Shown in pieces: positions 36,750-50,602 of a DNA stretch of 64,000 bases; within the stretch, counting starts at the first letter, position 1, and the number at the start of each line of letters is the position of its first letter. Location of the stretch: the NCBI GenBank assembly GCA_029204225.1, contig CM055097.1, positions 66,162,268 to 66,226,267 of the forward strand, written 5' to 3'. A model generated the notes under the pieces. It was not told the origin of the DNA and ran no database searches. It saw only the letters and a program-made list of their open reading frames with translations. This DNA is from Diphasiastrum complanatum. Taxonomy: Eukaryota; Streptophyta; Lycopodiopsida; Lycopodiales; Lycopodiaceae. Made by a program: the position numbers and the translations under genes.

Positions 36750-38770
36750 ACCAAAAGAAATTGAGCATTTTTTGGTAAAGTAAACTTGAGCCCAGGGAAC
36801 AAGTCGCGTAAAAACAGGTTGTTTAAAATCTCATACAGTCTTTTTCTCATGAAGCCATTATTTTGAAAAGCAAGACCAATGTTTTTGACCTCATCCATAA
36901 AGGTATCCAGTTCGCTACAACAGTACATGGCGGCAATAATTTGAGCGACAATTACTTTATACGAGTTCATAATCGGCCTATTGGCAGTTAAGTGTATGTA
37001 CTGAAAGAACGAAAACGGAAGTTCTCGTCTCTTGTCAAATTTTTCCATATGAAACTATCCTGATAAAGAATCAAAGGTAGTGGTAATATTTAAAAAATTA
37101 ACCGTGTTATCCGAAGCATCTTCTTTTTCTATAGTGAGGTACTCCAAGGCATAGATCCGTAAGGCATTATCATCGATACGAGGTTGCATCTTGTCTAGGA
37201 ATACAAGAGCATCTGTGTTGTTTATGAAACAAATATCATCAATATAACAGAAAGTATGCTTGAAGGCACGTAGGTATTTCACTCTTCCAAGTCTGACCAG
37301 TCTTTTCATAAAATGTATTTCAAAGAATGACAAATACCAGTTACACCATGTAGGGGAACGGGCAAAACCCATAGGAATACCACAGACTTGTTTCCAAGTC
37401 CTATTCCTAATTTTACTATGCAATTGTCAATCAGTATATCATTATAATGGCAAAGAGGTTCTATGTCAATCACGTCAAATTGCTTAAGGCTCGATTTGCA
37501 CTGATAGGCAAGCTTTTTGTTTTTACAAGACTTGAATGCATACCTTATCATTTTCCGTATTATAATTTTTAGCCCATCCGAACCATTAAAATGAATATTT
37601 TCATAGCATTTTGCAATGTCAGTGGACCACATGGAAGTGATTTTGTTAGGCACATTAAGATAAAATTCAGTGGATGAGTCGCACTGCCAGAATAGGTTAG
37701 TATCCACATTTAGGATACTCCGGTATGAAGTTGCCTTAAGGCCTGCTCTTTGCATAAGGAGAGGAGTCAGTATACCAAGAGCTCCAGAAATAAACGTGGC
37801 CACCTTTGAAAAATAACAGTCATGTGCATTTGTAATCCATCTGAACGTGTTTTTGTGTGCTTTGAAAGTACAAAGTAAGAAAGGTAATTCTTTTTTCCCT
37901 ATTAGAAAATCAGGTATTTTAGTAGCAAAAGTATCTTGAATTTTAACCATAGCCACATCTAGTGTATTATCATTTTTAGTTGGAAACGGGACAAAACCAG
38001 GACTAACCAGTCTAACCAAAGCCAAACTTCTTACAAAGTAGATGCACATAAAACACAGGTTATGTTGCGCCTTATCCACACCATTAACATATAGATTGAT
38101 AGTAATCCAATTACGTTCATCAATGGCATTTGTAAGTTTGTTACTCATAACCCTTTTTCCATGTAGCCACTTGGTATTTTTCAAAAAGTTTGTAACAGCA
38201 TCTTTGCAAATCAAGGCATGTTCCATAACAATTTCATGATCAATATTTTGATAAGTAAGTAAAAAACTTGCCAATTCAAACCATCCACAATAAAGTTCTA
38301 AAGACACCTCACTTATATTAGACTGGCGCAATGGGATATGATTAAGACCTTTGTTCAAGTCATTCTTTAAAACTTTGCTTCTAATAATTCCGATATCCAT
38401 CGAGACAACATGCCCGAATTTCATAAATGAACTCTTTAAAACGTTTATTGTAAGCGCAAGTACAAGGTGGAATGTTGTCAACATTGAAATCACAAAAAAC
38501 TTGAAAGGGTTTATACCATTCATGCTTCAAATGCGGAAAATAAGACCAACCAAATACGATAAGCTCAAAAGTTTCATCAATGTGACCAAAAATATGAACT
38601 AAGGTTTCAGCATATAATTGTTTAACATGAATCCTCTCAAAGCATCTGTTATAATAGCGTAAATGCAGAAAAAAATTCCCTCTGTCTCTTCTAACCACTA
38701 GTTGTCGTCTACTAGTATTGCTGACCTCCAATATTCTTGTTTCTTCTACGTCTTCCTGCACATGGATCAA
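36740..38770 (-). pseudogene. Penelope-like reverse transcriptase
   Basis: Minus-strand frames: 38770-38381, 38523-37306 (405 codons) and 37423-36740. In order they show a CxC motif (PPCTCAYNKR), FGHVVSMDIGI (residues 37-47 of the 405-codon frame), a DKA motif (DKAQHN, 150-155), KAHKN (221-225) and motif A (WSTDIAKCYENI, Asp302). In the next frame come CGIPMGF and motif C YIDD. The final frame has FDKRRELPF and a thumb-like tail. The DKA and KAHKN/GIPMG/YIDD set is the pattern of Penelope-like RTs, including green-lineage members, not of Copia, Gypsy or LINE enzymes. Catalytic residues survive; frameshifts near 38400 and 37415 and a TAG near 37055 break it. No GIY-YIG motif is seen. Confidence 0.72.
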
Positions 38771-38775
38771 TCATG

Positions 38776-39420
38776 GTAAAAGTTCAGCTTTCTGATAGGA
38801 AGATGCCCCTTTCCACCACTGCTTTGTCCTTCTTTGCCTTTGTTTGGAAAGTACTTCCTCTTCTTGTTATTTCCACTGCCTGATACGACTGAGCTTGGAT
38901 TATTCAGATTGAAGGAACCCGTTTTTTTGCTAGTATTTTGGAAGTATGTCTTGCAAGGTAGAGAAGCTAGGTTTTTTCAAAAGGTGTTCAATTTCTCAAA
39001 TGTTTTCAGCATCGCCAAGGTGTGCAAGGAGCTTAGTAGTAGGGTTTATGGAAAGTTCAATGGCAACATCAATCATGTATTGTCGGATAAACAGAAAGAC
39101 AAGGTGGGACTTGACAACCTCTTTAGCTGGTTTATGCAACCAAAGGAAGAAGGCATTAAGCTGATTTTGCAGAGACGCACCAAGAAAGAAAATGGAAAGA
39201 TTATTCATTATATACTCAATAGAGTGATCAAACCATATGATGGAAGAATTGTTTTTGCATTTATCATTGCATCTGCACTTAAAGAAGGGTCTTTTCCAGT
39301 TCCAGATTCTAGCTTGATGAAAGTTCATTCTATTAAAGCCAGTGTCAAAATGGCCTCTAGTTCTAGGCCCAGGTCTGCTCAGAAGGACATCTTGAAGGTT
39401 CAAATCTGCTCATCTTGATA
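38776..39420. other. Region open on both strands between the RT and the N-terminal ORF
   Basis: The minus strand at 38776-38960 reads a hydrophilic Gly/Asn/Lys linker (GSGNNKKRKYFPNKGKEG). From about 38990 to 39418 the more protein-like reading is on the plus strand (inside a 194-codon ORF: LSDKQKDKVGLDNL, LQRRTKKENGKII). The minus frame there (38996-39403) is rich in Phe/Leu as expected for antisense. This may be a small inverted segment or a foreign insertion in the element's N-terminal region. Confidence 0.35.
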
Positions 39421-40203
39421 ACAGTATCAAAGGCAATAGGAGTATCAAAAGAAGGATTCGCATGCAAAGCAGCAAGCTTGCAAGCTTGGACCTCTTCATT
39501 AGTGAGATGAGCAAGAGCGATCCAGAGTTCAATAGAGATAGGTGCAAGGAAGTTGACAGAGGGAAGGCTCCAAAGTTTATAAGCAGTTTTTGCAGATTTA
39601 AACTCAATGATACGACTAGATACCAATGGTACTTGGCAACTATTGGCTTGACAAAATTCAAAGGCAGATTGATGTCCCACATCACAGATTTCTTGTGAGA
39701 AAGACTCTAGCTGAGAAGCACTATCTTCATCAAGGTCCTCGGTAAAAATCAGAGGGTGCGGTGAAGTAGGAGCAGTAGAAGGGACAGGGGTATCAAGAGA
39801 GGAGTCACCATTTTCTTTTTCCAGACAAGCAAATACTTTCCGAATATGCGTATTACAAAAATTTTCCTCGACATCAATTCGTTCAGCATAATTAGAGAGG
39901 TCCATATAAACTTTCTCAATCATGCTAAGGGATTCCTTCTTTTTAATAAAATTCGTATAAATATTGATCCAATCCATGATGTACATCAAATCAATAAGAC
40001 AAAGAATATTATCATCCGGGCCAGCAGCATTACAAGTAGTCATATCTATCATAAGCAGTAATCAAACTGTGAACTTCAACAGTTTTCTTCATGCAACATA
40101 TAGCAAAAGGACTAGGAGGAAGAAGGGGTTCCCCATAGCCAAGAGTCACCGCATCATGAAACCATCTTGTGGACTACATCATACAACAGACCTTGTTAGC
40201 CAT
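39363..40203 (-). pseudogene. N-terminal ORF of the Penelope-like element
   Basis: A candidate start ATG at 40203 (MANKVCC) lies 24 bp after the pseudo-LTR edge. The reading shifts frame near 40055 into a 229-codon frame ending at 39363, with a helical N-terminal part and an acidic Pro/Ser/Thr linker (DTPVPSTAPTSPHP). I recognise no domain and no GIY-YIG nuclease motif. Position and strand make it the 5' coding part of the element. Confidence 0.45.
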
Positions 40204-42014
40204 AAAATACAAGTAAAGGTAAAGGTGAAGCAAGTTCTAAGACACCCAGCTGTTACCTGCCACCATCCCACACAACAAAACCGCACAAGTTAGTTGCGTG
40301 AGGAAGATAGGTGTCATAGCTGAGCATCAGTTGTTATCCATGTCCGAAACAAGATTCACTACTTTATCAACTAAATTGCATTTATAAAAAAGTACATCCA
40401 ATCTTCCCAATCATTCACTTCATTACTAAGCAATACATTCTGCTCTTTAACGAAGCCGTATCAAGGCATAAGCCATACCGATCAGTACAAGAGCAAAAGA
40501 AATGTATTAGGTTCACATTTACATTTTACATGTAAGCAACTATTTTTCACTATACTGATGGACAGAGATATGACTATGGTCAGAGCGTTAGGTAGTAGAG
40601 CACTTTCGTGCTATACTAGCCCCCATGGATATCCCGTAACTGTTTTTCGAGAGCCCAAACACCGAACAACTTGGGCAAATCCATGTCATTCAAGTGTACC
40701 ATTGTCAAGCTCTATATGAGTACGTGACCTTACAAACAACACTGGGACACCGGATGCAAGCGAATTTAATTAAATAAAAAATACAAACTTCTATCTATTT
40801 TTAACGTACATAAGACCAGACTTTTCTAACATTATTAGTTACTACCTTTAAAGGAAGAAATTTTAGTATAATCATGCATGGATAAGACTTCCTGTAGTAA
40901 CGAGTAAGGCTACCCACCGTATTGGTGCAGTTTTGTATAGCATCATACCTGAATGATAGACGAAGTCATCTCTTGCGAATTATCCACCTCAGCTATTTTA
41001 ACAAATCACCTATGTGCTAGAAGATTCAAACCAAAAGTAGTGTGTTAAGCGTAAAGTACTTCTGTCACCCTCATAGTCTTTAACATTAGTTAACCCATCA
41101 TTTTGTCGCAGATTATTAACTTATCGTTCAACTTATTCAAGAGTAGTTCCTTCCCCACAATATCCACAACATACAGATAATCATGTTCTGTGTATACGTC
41201 TTCTCAGAAAGAAACAATCAAACCAAGCATTCTTCAAGTTACACTCTTAGAAGCCAATTTACTCCTTATCAGAGGCAGCAATCATCATAGTTTGTATCAT
41301 ACAACCGTAGCAATCATCCAGAGCAACCAATTATAGCAAGTTACAACCAATGGAATAGCAGGAATGCTCTTATCAATCACATATAAGCATTCATCATTGT
41401 AATCACTGGAATCCATAAGTAAAGACAGCGGTCCATCACACTTTTTCCATTCTTACATACTGTAAAATGCGTGGAATAATGCATGCATGCAAGGCCATGC
41501 TTCATCACAGTATCAATATGGAATTTATACTCCAAAAGCAGTGCTAGCCAGCGGCCCATTCCGCTACACAAATAGCGCTGGCCAGTGACTACTAATCACA
41601 CTTAATCAGTGATACTTTTTGTATACACCTGGATCGTTGTCCAGTGCCAACTATAACTCAATCAGTGATAGAAAAAATACCTGTAAAGGTGCCCACTACT
41701 GCTCCTTGAGGCAGCGCTTGATTGTAAGAATGCCGAATTACAGTTTTGCGAGCCAAAACTTGCTACTACACAACGGTAATCACAGCAAGTTGTAAACATT
41801 CATTCCTAATCGTAAAGTACAGCACAAAGCCTTCATTATCAACAAGCTAGTATTCCTCATAGCGTTCTCACCTTAGATTGCACTTCCAGTAGCTTTCACG
41901 AGTATTCCTCTTCAATAGCAATCACCGTAAAGAAAAGCACCAGTAAAGCAGGGCTGAAGGAGAGAGAGAGAAAGCAGGAAAGTATGAGGGAACATGAATA
42001 GGGTTTTGTGACTT

Positions 42015-42030
42015 CCCTTTTTATAGAATC
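42015..42030 (-). promoter_or_regulatory. TATA box and CT-rich leader upstream of the Penelope-like body
   Basis: The minus strand reads GATTCTATAAAAAGGG. About 30-70 bp further comes a CT-rich tract (TTTCTCTCTCTCTCC, near 41960). Transcription from here would cross 1.75 kb of leader and then the ATG at 40203. The spacing is typical of plant promoters. Confidence 0.6.
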
Positions 42031-42291
42031 AGAGGACACTTAGGTGTACTAAGTGCAAATTGCTGCTCACCGTTAGATTGACTTTTCAAAATGTGCACAG
42101 ATCTTGGCCCTTGGAAAGACTACCAACTTTCCCACCACTTTTTTTTTTTATAAAAATTAATAAATGGGGTCTTCTATCATAGCAAGGCATTTTTCTTCTG
42201 TGCCGACTAGTAAAAAGGGTTATTACACAACATTTGCATTTTACAGAGGTTTGCGAAGTAAATAGAGTAAGATATTTACGTATTAGAGCCC

Positions 42292-43707
<1,416 letters not shown>

Positions 43708-46700
43708 ATGTTGGACCAGATTGAAAAAATGAATCAACAATATCAATTTGCAGATGGACCGATTGACAACACATTTGATTACAAGTTGAAGGCAATGCAA
43801 AATCATGTCGCTAGTCAATCTGAAGAGCTCAAGCAACAATTTCCAAAAAGGGGTAATGTTTGTAATCCAATTTGTTCACGAATCCATATGGCTCACAACG
43901 AGTGTTCAAAATTGAAGCAAAGATTGACAGCCAAATATTGTCATTCATGAATTGTTGCATCGCATGATACGACTTATTGTCTGTTCAATCCAAGAGTAAG
44001 ACAACACAAAAGAACTTCTTTTGAATAACATTAGGGAGCACCTAAGTCAACACCTTGGATAGGAGTGGGCCTGCTGGCTGGGACATCAAAAATCCATTCA
44101 ATGTTATGTGCCAACGAAGCCATTTAGTAATCCAATACTATACAATCCATGTTGTTGCTCAACAAGAAAGGCAATGGGTGAAGTCATCGATAGATTGATG
44201 TGATGATTTTCATTGAATAGTAGATGTCCAAAAAAAGGCCAATATACATTTTTTTGTCAAGATTGTGAATATGGACATAGCTATAAGGATTGTCGACAAG
44301 GCCAAATGTACCAAAAACTAATGCTCCAATAAATATGATTTTCAAAAAATTCTATGGAAGTTCACAACTGATAGCTCCAATAAGGTCACATTGACCAACT
44401 ACACTAGCAATGGTAGTTACAAGAGCACATAAGCGCAAGGCAATGCATCGGGGATTCACCTCCTACAAAGTCTAGTCTCGTTGATCAACCATCTACATTA
44501 GGGATTTATCCAAATCTCAATTAAAATAAAATAAAAAAATCATAATAAGAGGCAATGGATTAAAGATTTGCAAGTTGAAATAGCAGTACATGTCGCAAAG
44601 AAACGACTTTGAGTTGCAAGATCCATTGGGAAATTCGCCTCAACGCTCATATGTTAATACTCAATTACATCCAAGAGTGTAGAGCCTTTTCAGATCATTA
44701 AATCAAACGTTTCTAAAACAAAATTAAATGTTAATACTTTATCAACTAAAATGAAAATTACACTTAGAGAATTTTTATACCAAGTTTTATCACAAGCTAA
44801 AAAATAGTGAACAACACAACATTACACTTTCTATCAAAAATTAATTGTTTGATGAAAAAGCAGCAATAATATATGGATGCTCAAATGTCAATTTTATCTC
44901 CACGAAGTTATACGAGAATTGGAATCTTCTAAAGTCTAGAAGTTGTCAATTTTGCAATCAAGTTAGCAGATCAATCAAGTGTTCGACGGAGATGAGTTGT
45001 CAAAGATATACTAGCAAAGATAACAAGAGTTTGTCTATCGTTACCTTTGTGGTAATACATCTTCTTGATTCACCTTGAATATATCGAGTCTTGTTATGTC
45101 GTCCATGGTTATGAGTTGCTCAAGTAGTTCATAATTGGAGAACGGGCAAAAACACGTTTGAGATCCGCAAAAGAGCAATGAAAGTGGATCCAACTACTTG
45201 GACAGTACAATCAATTCCTCCAAATGTTGATCATGATTCATCAACAATGGATCACAACATAGATCGTGGAAAAGTAGCATTAGGTGTTCATTATGATTCT
45301 CAATCAAACAATGTAGATTAGATTGAAGCTTTAGCAACTGTGTATTGCACGGCAGGTTACATGTGTCACCATGATGTGAATTCAAATGTGAGCATTTCAT
45401 CTCCAAACAAATGCACTCTTGATACACCAATTACATATTAAATCAATATGATGAATGTCGTGTGGGTTACAGTTGACCCAATTTCTGAACTGATAGAAAA
45501 TGAGCTAATACCTTTGGGTCATGCTTTAATCTATGATGAGGGAACTGAGCTTATTGATGAACAAATTCTATTCCACATGGATCTATCTAGATTTGGAGTA
45601 CAGAAGATTCTTGAACAGCCTCCACGAACAATTATTTCCAAGGAACCACTACCGAACAAATCTGCATCATAAACGAAGCACGCCAAACAACATTATAATC
45701 AAATTATCAAATGGAGTGATTACCAAGTGAAGCAAATTTAAGGATTGATGTTGGGATCATAAATCATTTAACCAATATTAAGGTGGATAAAGGGAATGGT
45801 AAATAAAATAGACAACAGTTCGCAAAAAGTCATTGAGAAGCGAAATTCCTCAATTCCAAATGAAATTTTACAAAGCAAACAGATTAACTTCCAAAGGTAA
45901 AGGAAAAATCACTCCATTGGAGGAAGAGATGAAAAAAAAACCCAACATAATGTTCCAAAACAACTATACTTTCGATGATATAGTAATCATTTACCAAAAG
46001 CTCAGCGGGAACATGATGAAACCCTAAACCCTAAACCCAAAAAACAACAAATTTCTAAATGATTGACTCAAACGCCAATGGATCTAGTTGAGCCTAGAGA
46101 AGTGAGATAATACATATGGGTGCACAATTATCTTCAACAAAAAATTTCAAGTTACAAGAGCTGATGTTAAAATACAAAGATTGCTTTGCTTGGTCATATA
46201 AAAATTCGTAAGAGACTCCTTATTCAGTGGTACAACATACAATTCATTTAAAAAATTGAGCTTTTCCAAAAATGATTCAATCATATCGTTGCAAACTGAA
46301 TTACACAAAAAATTATTATTTCATGTACCAAGGATAATGGTAAAATGCAAATTTGTGTACACTAGAAGACACTAAATGCAAATACACGAAAAGATCATTT
46401 CATTATGATTCACAAAAAGTGTTCTAGATCGTGTAGCTGGACTAGAAGCCTATAGTTTATTGAATGGTTTCGACGACTATAATCAAATGAAAATTACACC
46501 AAAAAATTCAAATAAAAAAGTTTTTGCCATTGAATGCAAAACTTATGCCTACAAAGTTATGTCGTTTGGTCTTTGCCACGTTCCAAATATATTTCACCGA
46601 CTAATGTAGTTGGCATTGAAAAAGTATTGCAAAACGTTTTTGAGATTTACCTTGATGATCTTTGTGTTCATGAATTGGATGATGAACATCTTACTCGGCT

Positions 46701-46761
46701 TGTTCAAGTATTTACTCAATGTCACAAGTTTCAGATTTCTTTAAATCTAGAGAAGTATTAA
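43708..46761 (+). pseudogene. Gypsy gag, protease, linker and RT (family copy 3)
   Basis: In order: a gag tail with zinc-knuckle-like CNPICSRIHMAHNEC (about 43860), a damaged protease (NVNFISTKLYENW near 44890), and the family linker (VHYDSQS near 45290; HMDLSRFGVQ near 45585). Then come RT motifs YKDCFAWSY (46180) and YLDD (EIYLDDLCVH, about 46650), ending NLEKY at 46761. The catalytic YLDD is intact but dozens of stops and shifts occur. It is the same family as 21010-23450 and 23455-24603 and the most decayed of the three. Confidence 0.78.
46019..46038. repeat. Short interstitial telomere-like repeat
   Basis: AAACCCTAAACCCTAAACCC, nearly three units of the plant telomere repeat, lies inside the Gypsy linker. 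It is too short to indicate a former chromosome end. Confidence 0.8.
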
Positions 46762-48707
46762 AATTTTGGTAGCACGCATCACATGCATGTATATTGATAT
46801 TGTTAAGTTGTAGAAATGAGTTTAGATGAAACAATATGGCTTAAATTGTAAGATTAGAGCTGCTTTTGTGGATTTCCACTAATTATATCCATAATTTTTG
46901 TTGTTGAAAAACCAGTGTGTTGTATGATTAGGTCCATGCTAAAGACATGTAGGTTTTCCTTGGGGGTTGTCTCACCATACTTAGATTTTCTTTTAAATCT
47001 AGAAATACTTGATTGGATCCATCATACTATAGTTGTTTGGTAAGTCTATTATATATGCATGGCACATAATAGGTACATGCATGTGCACGAGAATTGTGTA
47101 CTCATTTTAATGGATTTTTGTGGCATTGGGTCATTGTCTAGATCTACCATAGGTATTAGTTAACATTGAATATTAGAGTTATAGCAAAATGTGCACAAAA
47201 GTGTTCATTTCAAACAATTTTTGTTAATATCTCACAAACTACGATGAATCTTATCAAATCCTTTCACAAACATCATTGCTAGGGATTGACCTACATGACA
47301 AACATACATACTTACTACTATACTAAATATGTTTGTTTCCACTAATTAAGAGAGATCTTGAGGCATTAATTTTTTTTTAAATATCAATGTTCTTTGAGAA
47401 AAAGTCTTTGATATGACGAGGACCTTCCTCTGTAAACTTCAATTTTCTTTAATCAATTTGGTCTTATACATGAGAACAAAATTTCCATATTTTAGATCTT
47501 TGTTATGTAACCATCCTTACGACGTGCTTTCTCCATGATTATTGTGATTTTTTGTCAAATTCGTAGCTATGCCATGACATGGGCTTGTGTGTCCTAACAC
47601 TATGAACTTATGAAATGACTATGAACAAAGTGTATTCTTGAAATGGCCTTGGACCATGCAATCTTGATGTGGTTACGGGTGGTCTGGCCAAGGAAGTCAA
47701 TCAAAAAGTGTACTCAACCCTAAGTTAAACAAGGAAATATATTGATGGGAAAGAGGACAAGGGATCCAACGATGAATCTGATCTTCTCAAGGCATGTGCC
47801 AATATTGCATTATAGACCAAGACAATGCATCCACATGCAACTCCACCATTCATCAAGAAGTTGGCATCTGATGTGACACAAAGTAATTTTAAGTTTCACG
47901 TTTCCAATTAAAATTACAACCTCTTAGAAGTAAAATAAGCAAATATCTAATGAAATTTGCTCGGAAGTTTATGAAAATTATAGTTTTTGTTGACTCTTAA
48001 ACAAAATTGTTGGTGCATAATTGTTAAGTTCTATGATAAAACAATCTATCTTTCATCTAGCTTCATGATTATTCACTTGAGAAAGCTAAAGACTATCTAG
48101 CTAAGCTTTTGGAGTTATTTGTCAAAGTTTAGTCAATCGAAAATGATAAGACATTTAGACTTTGATTAATGTGTGGTTCAGAGCTTGTTAACAAGGTGGG
48201 TATGTGAGCAATATGAGATAAAAACTACAACTACTTCTTACCATTGATGCAATTACCCTGATAAGCTATTTAAATACTCCTTGAATCCTAGCCTATGTGC
48301 TCTAACATCTCACTCTTGAAGCACCAAAAGATTTTAAAGTTTTGAGCCTAAATCACCAGCCAAATCTAGGTGGTTGGTTTTTTTCGTAGCTTCAATGAAC
48401 AACTTCATCACCCTTTACGCTTGGGAAAGAATGTTCAAGTGACCTTTCCATCAATTTCAACGACCATGCATTTATGGCTAGGTCATTGACTTCATCAAAA
48501 GGTTTCTAGAAAATCCATTTACCAATAAACAAATAAGATTCCCGTCTTAATTATCCTACAAAAGTACAAATTCCACACAATAAATCAAGTTGATTTTTTC
48601 CAAACTTTGTACAATGAGAATGTGAATTGCAAAACTTGAATAAAAATTTGTATGTCCTATATAATTGAACAGCATACTATTATGTGAACCAACTTGATAA
48701 AATTATT
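46762..48707. other. AT-rich region without recognisable gene
   Basis: About 1.9 kb following the Gypsy RT remnant. The translation in all frames is short and uninformative, and no LTR edges, repeats or splice-supported exons were found. It is probably decayed transposon sequence. Confidence 0.45.
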
Positions 48708-49990
48708 CTATCTTACTAGCAGATTGAGCATGGTATCTGGACTACGATCACATCTCAAATGACGTTCAATTGTGCTACATTCTGCACATACGAGATAATT
48801 CTGTATAGAAGGGAGATGATGATGAGCGATAGAGGAGGAATAAATGCAATCAAGAAGACGTGCATCGATCTTTGGGGACACCCCCTTAAGGAAGTATTCC
48901 ACGTCCCTGATAAAGGAAAGAACTTGCTTTTAGTCAGTAATGTGACTAATCTTGGGTGATATTTAAAGAAGACACGTGCTTGATAAAATATGAATGTGAA
49001 ATAATAGAAGTTAGAATGAGGATGGGAGGCTTGCACCAATTACAAGGACCTTAGACATGTCAATTGCATGACCTGCATCCAATGACTCGGAAAGAAATGA
49101 GTTGTGGTATAAGAGGATGTGTCATCTCAAAATTGGGAATCTGCTAAGGCTAGCGAGGTGTAGGATGTTGCGGAGATTTCACTATGACTTGAAAGGAAAC
49201 TTGAATAGGTGTGATGCTTTGTCTATGGCAAGCAACATCAAGAGATGAGAAAATTATTGTGCACATAACTTGGAGTCTGATCCACAATTATGTCTGTGGG
49301 CCTACAGAGGTACCACCCATCAAGGAGTCCAAGTACTTTGTAACCTTCACACATGATAGGGCACTAGGATGGTGCACATTGATCCAATAAAACATAAGGA
49401 TCAAGTGGTAAGAGTGCTTCATAATACTTTCTTGATGTACTACATTTATAATTGTTTTGTACAAGATTAAATGTGTGAAGGTACTTAGTCTAGTAATGAC
49501 TAGGCTTTAGTCATTCTTGTTATAGTATCGATAATTAGTCATATTCAATATCATACTAACTTCCTGACAAGTTTGCAAAATCAAAGGGATTCTTCATCCA
49601 TTTACCAAAAGCACAATCCAGAACAGTGGAACACCTTGAAGCAGTGATTGCAAAAGCACTGACAATAGCTTACTAAGTCATACAATGTGTTACAATAAGT
49701 GCTAGTCACATAGTAAACCAACTTTGAGGTCAAATAGAGACACTCCTCAGCTGATAGTGCTCATGGTTCTATAAGAAGCTATTGTTGAACAAAAAGTAAG
49801 TCCACACACCATAATTGTACAAATGGCCAAAAATCAAATGACTTTGATTGAAAACTAACCATCATAATTGCCCATTCACAAGAAAATAGAAGATACACCT
49901 TAAATAGATGATTCCATAAAGCTTGCGCTCATGCCCACCTAGTAACATAGAGATTGGTGGAGGGTTTGGCCAACGCATAGCAAACTGAAC
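48708..49990 (+). pseudogene. Heavily decayed Copia protease-integrase region
   Basis: Across several frames the plus strand reads the protease-to-integrase link (LKEVFHVPDKGKNLLLVS, about 48885-48940), a zinc region (LWYKRMCHLKIGNLLRLARC, about 49100-49160) and traces of the integrase core (FTKSTIQNSGT, about 49595-49630). Stops are frequent and no catalytic triad can be assigned. This is one of the most decayed remnants in the window. Confidence 0.6.
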
Positions 49991-49994
49991 GTAG

Positions 49995-50602
49995 CTATGA
50001 TTTCTCCAACAAATTTTCTAGAAATAGATTCAGTATGTACCGCCCTGTTGACTGCACATCCAACTTTTTGTCACTAGGCTCATATTTTCCTCGACGTAGC
50101 TGATAATGATATGTCACCCCAGAAACAATGTATTGCTCCCCCTTTACTACTATTGTCTCTCCACATTGAGTGTTCTGCTCAACAAAAAAACAGATTATTA
50201 AAGTGACTTTGATAAAAGCAGCTAAAAATTCTAACTTGAACGATCTACTGCTCAAGAGGCGTTACAACTGATTTTATTCCAATGCAAATTCACCTTATAA
50301 GATTGATTGATATCCCTTTGATCCAAAAAAAACACTCAAGAGACTTTAATTGATTTAAATTGATAGATATGTTTCCAGCTTATCCTCGAATCTTAAATTG
50401 AATTCAAAAAAGTGGATTGCCCCGTTTCAGTTAGTCCTAAAGCAGGAACTTACTGTGGGTAGACAATGGATCCCCAAATTCCTTTGTGGTGGTGTAACAA
50501 CTCTCACGTGATAACGATGGTGCTCTCGATCCCCCCTCTCTTTTTTCTTACAAAGAATGTGTTGGTGTTTGCACTGCACATTTCAGCAGAGATACCCATG
50601 AC
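49995..50602 (-). CDS. Two-exon non-transposon gene candidate (last exon strongly protein-like)
   Basis: The last exon (49995-50174, exactly 60 codons with TAG stop) is preceded by a pyrimidine-rich acceptor (TTTTTTTGTTGAGCAG). It reads a clean basic segment ending LDVQSTGRYILNLFLENLL. Upstream, 50552-50602 is a 51-base segment bounded by acceptor TTTAG and donor GTAAGA. It contains ATG at 50599 and 16 codons in phase 0 (MGISAEMCSANTNTFF), so both segments join in frame to 75 residues. The C-terminal segment looks like a conserved plant protein, but I cannot name it. It may be a complete short gene, the 3' end of a longer one, or a gene fragment. Confidence 0.5.

Noticed and set aside
36740-38770. 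RT as a group II intron, LINE or retron enzyme
   Set aside because: Domain X, an APE nuclease and intron RNA structure are not seen, and the DKA/KAHKN/GIPMG pattern fits Penelope-like RTs better.
46019-46038. Former chromosome end or telomere insertion
   Set aside because: Fewer than three telomere units; this length arises readily by chance or repair.
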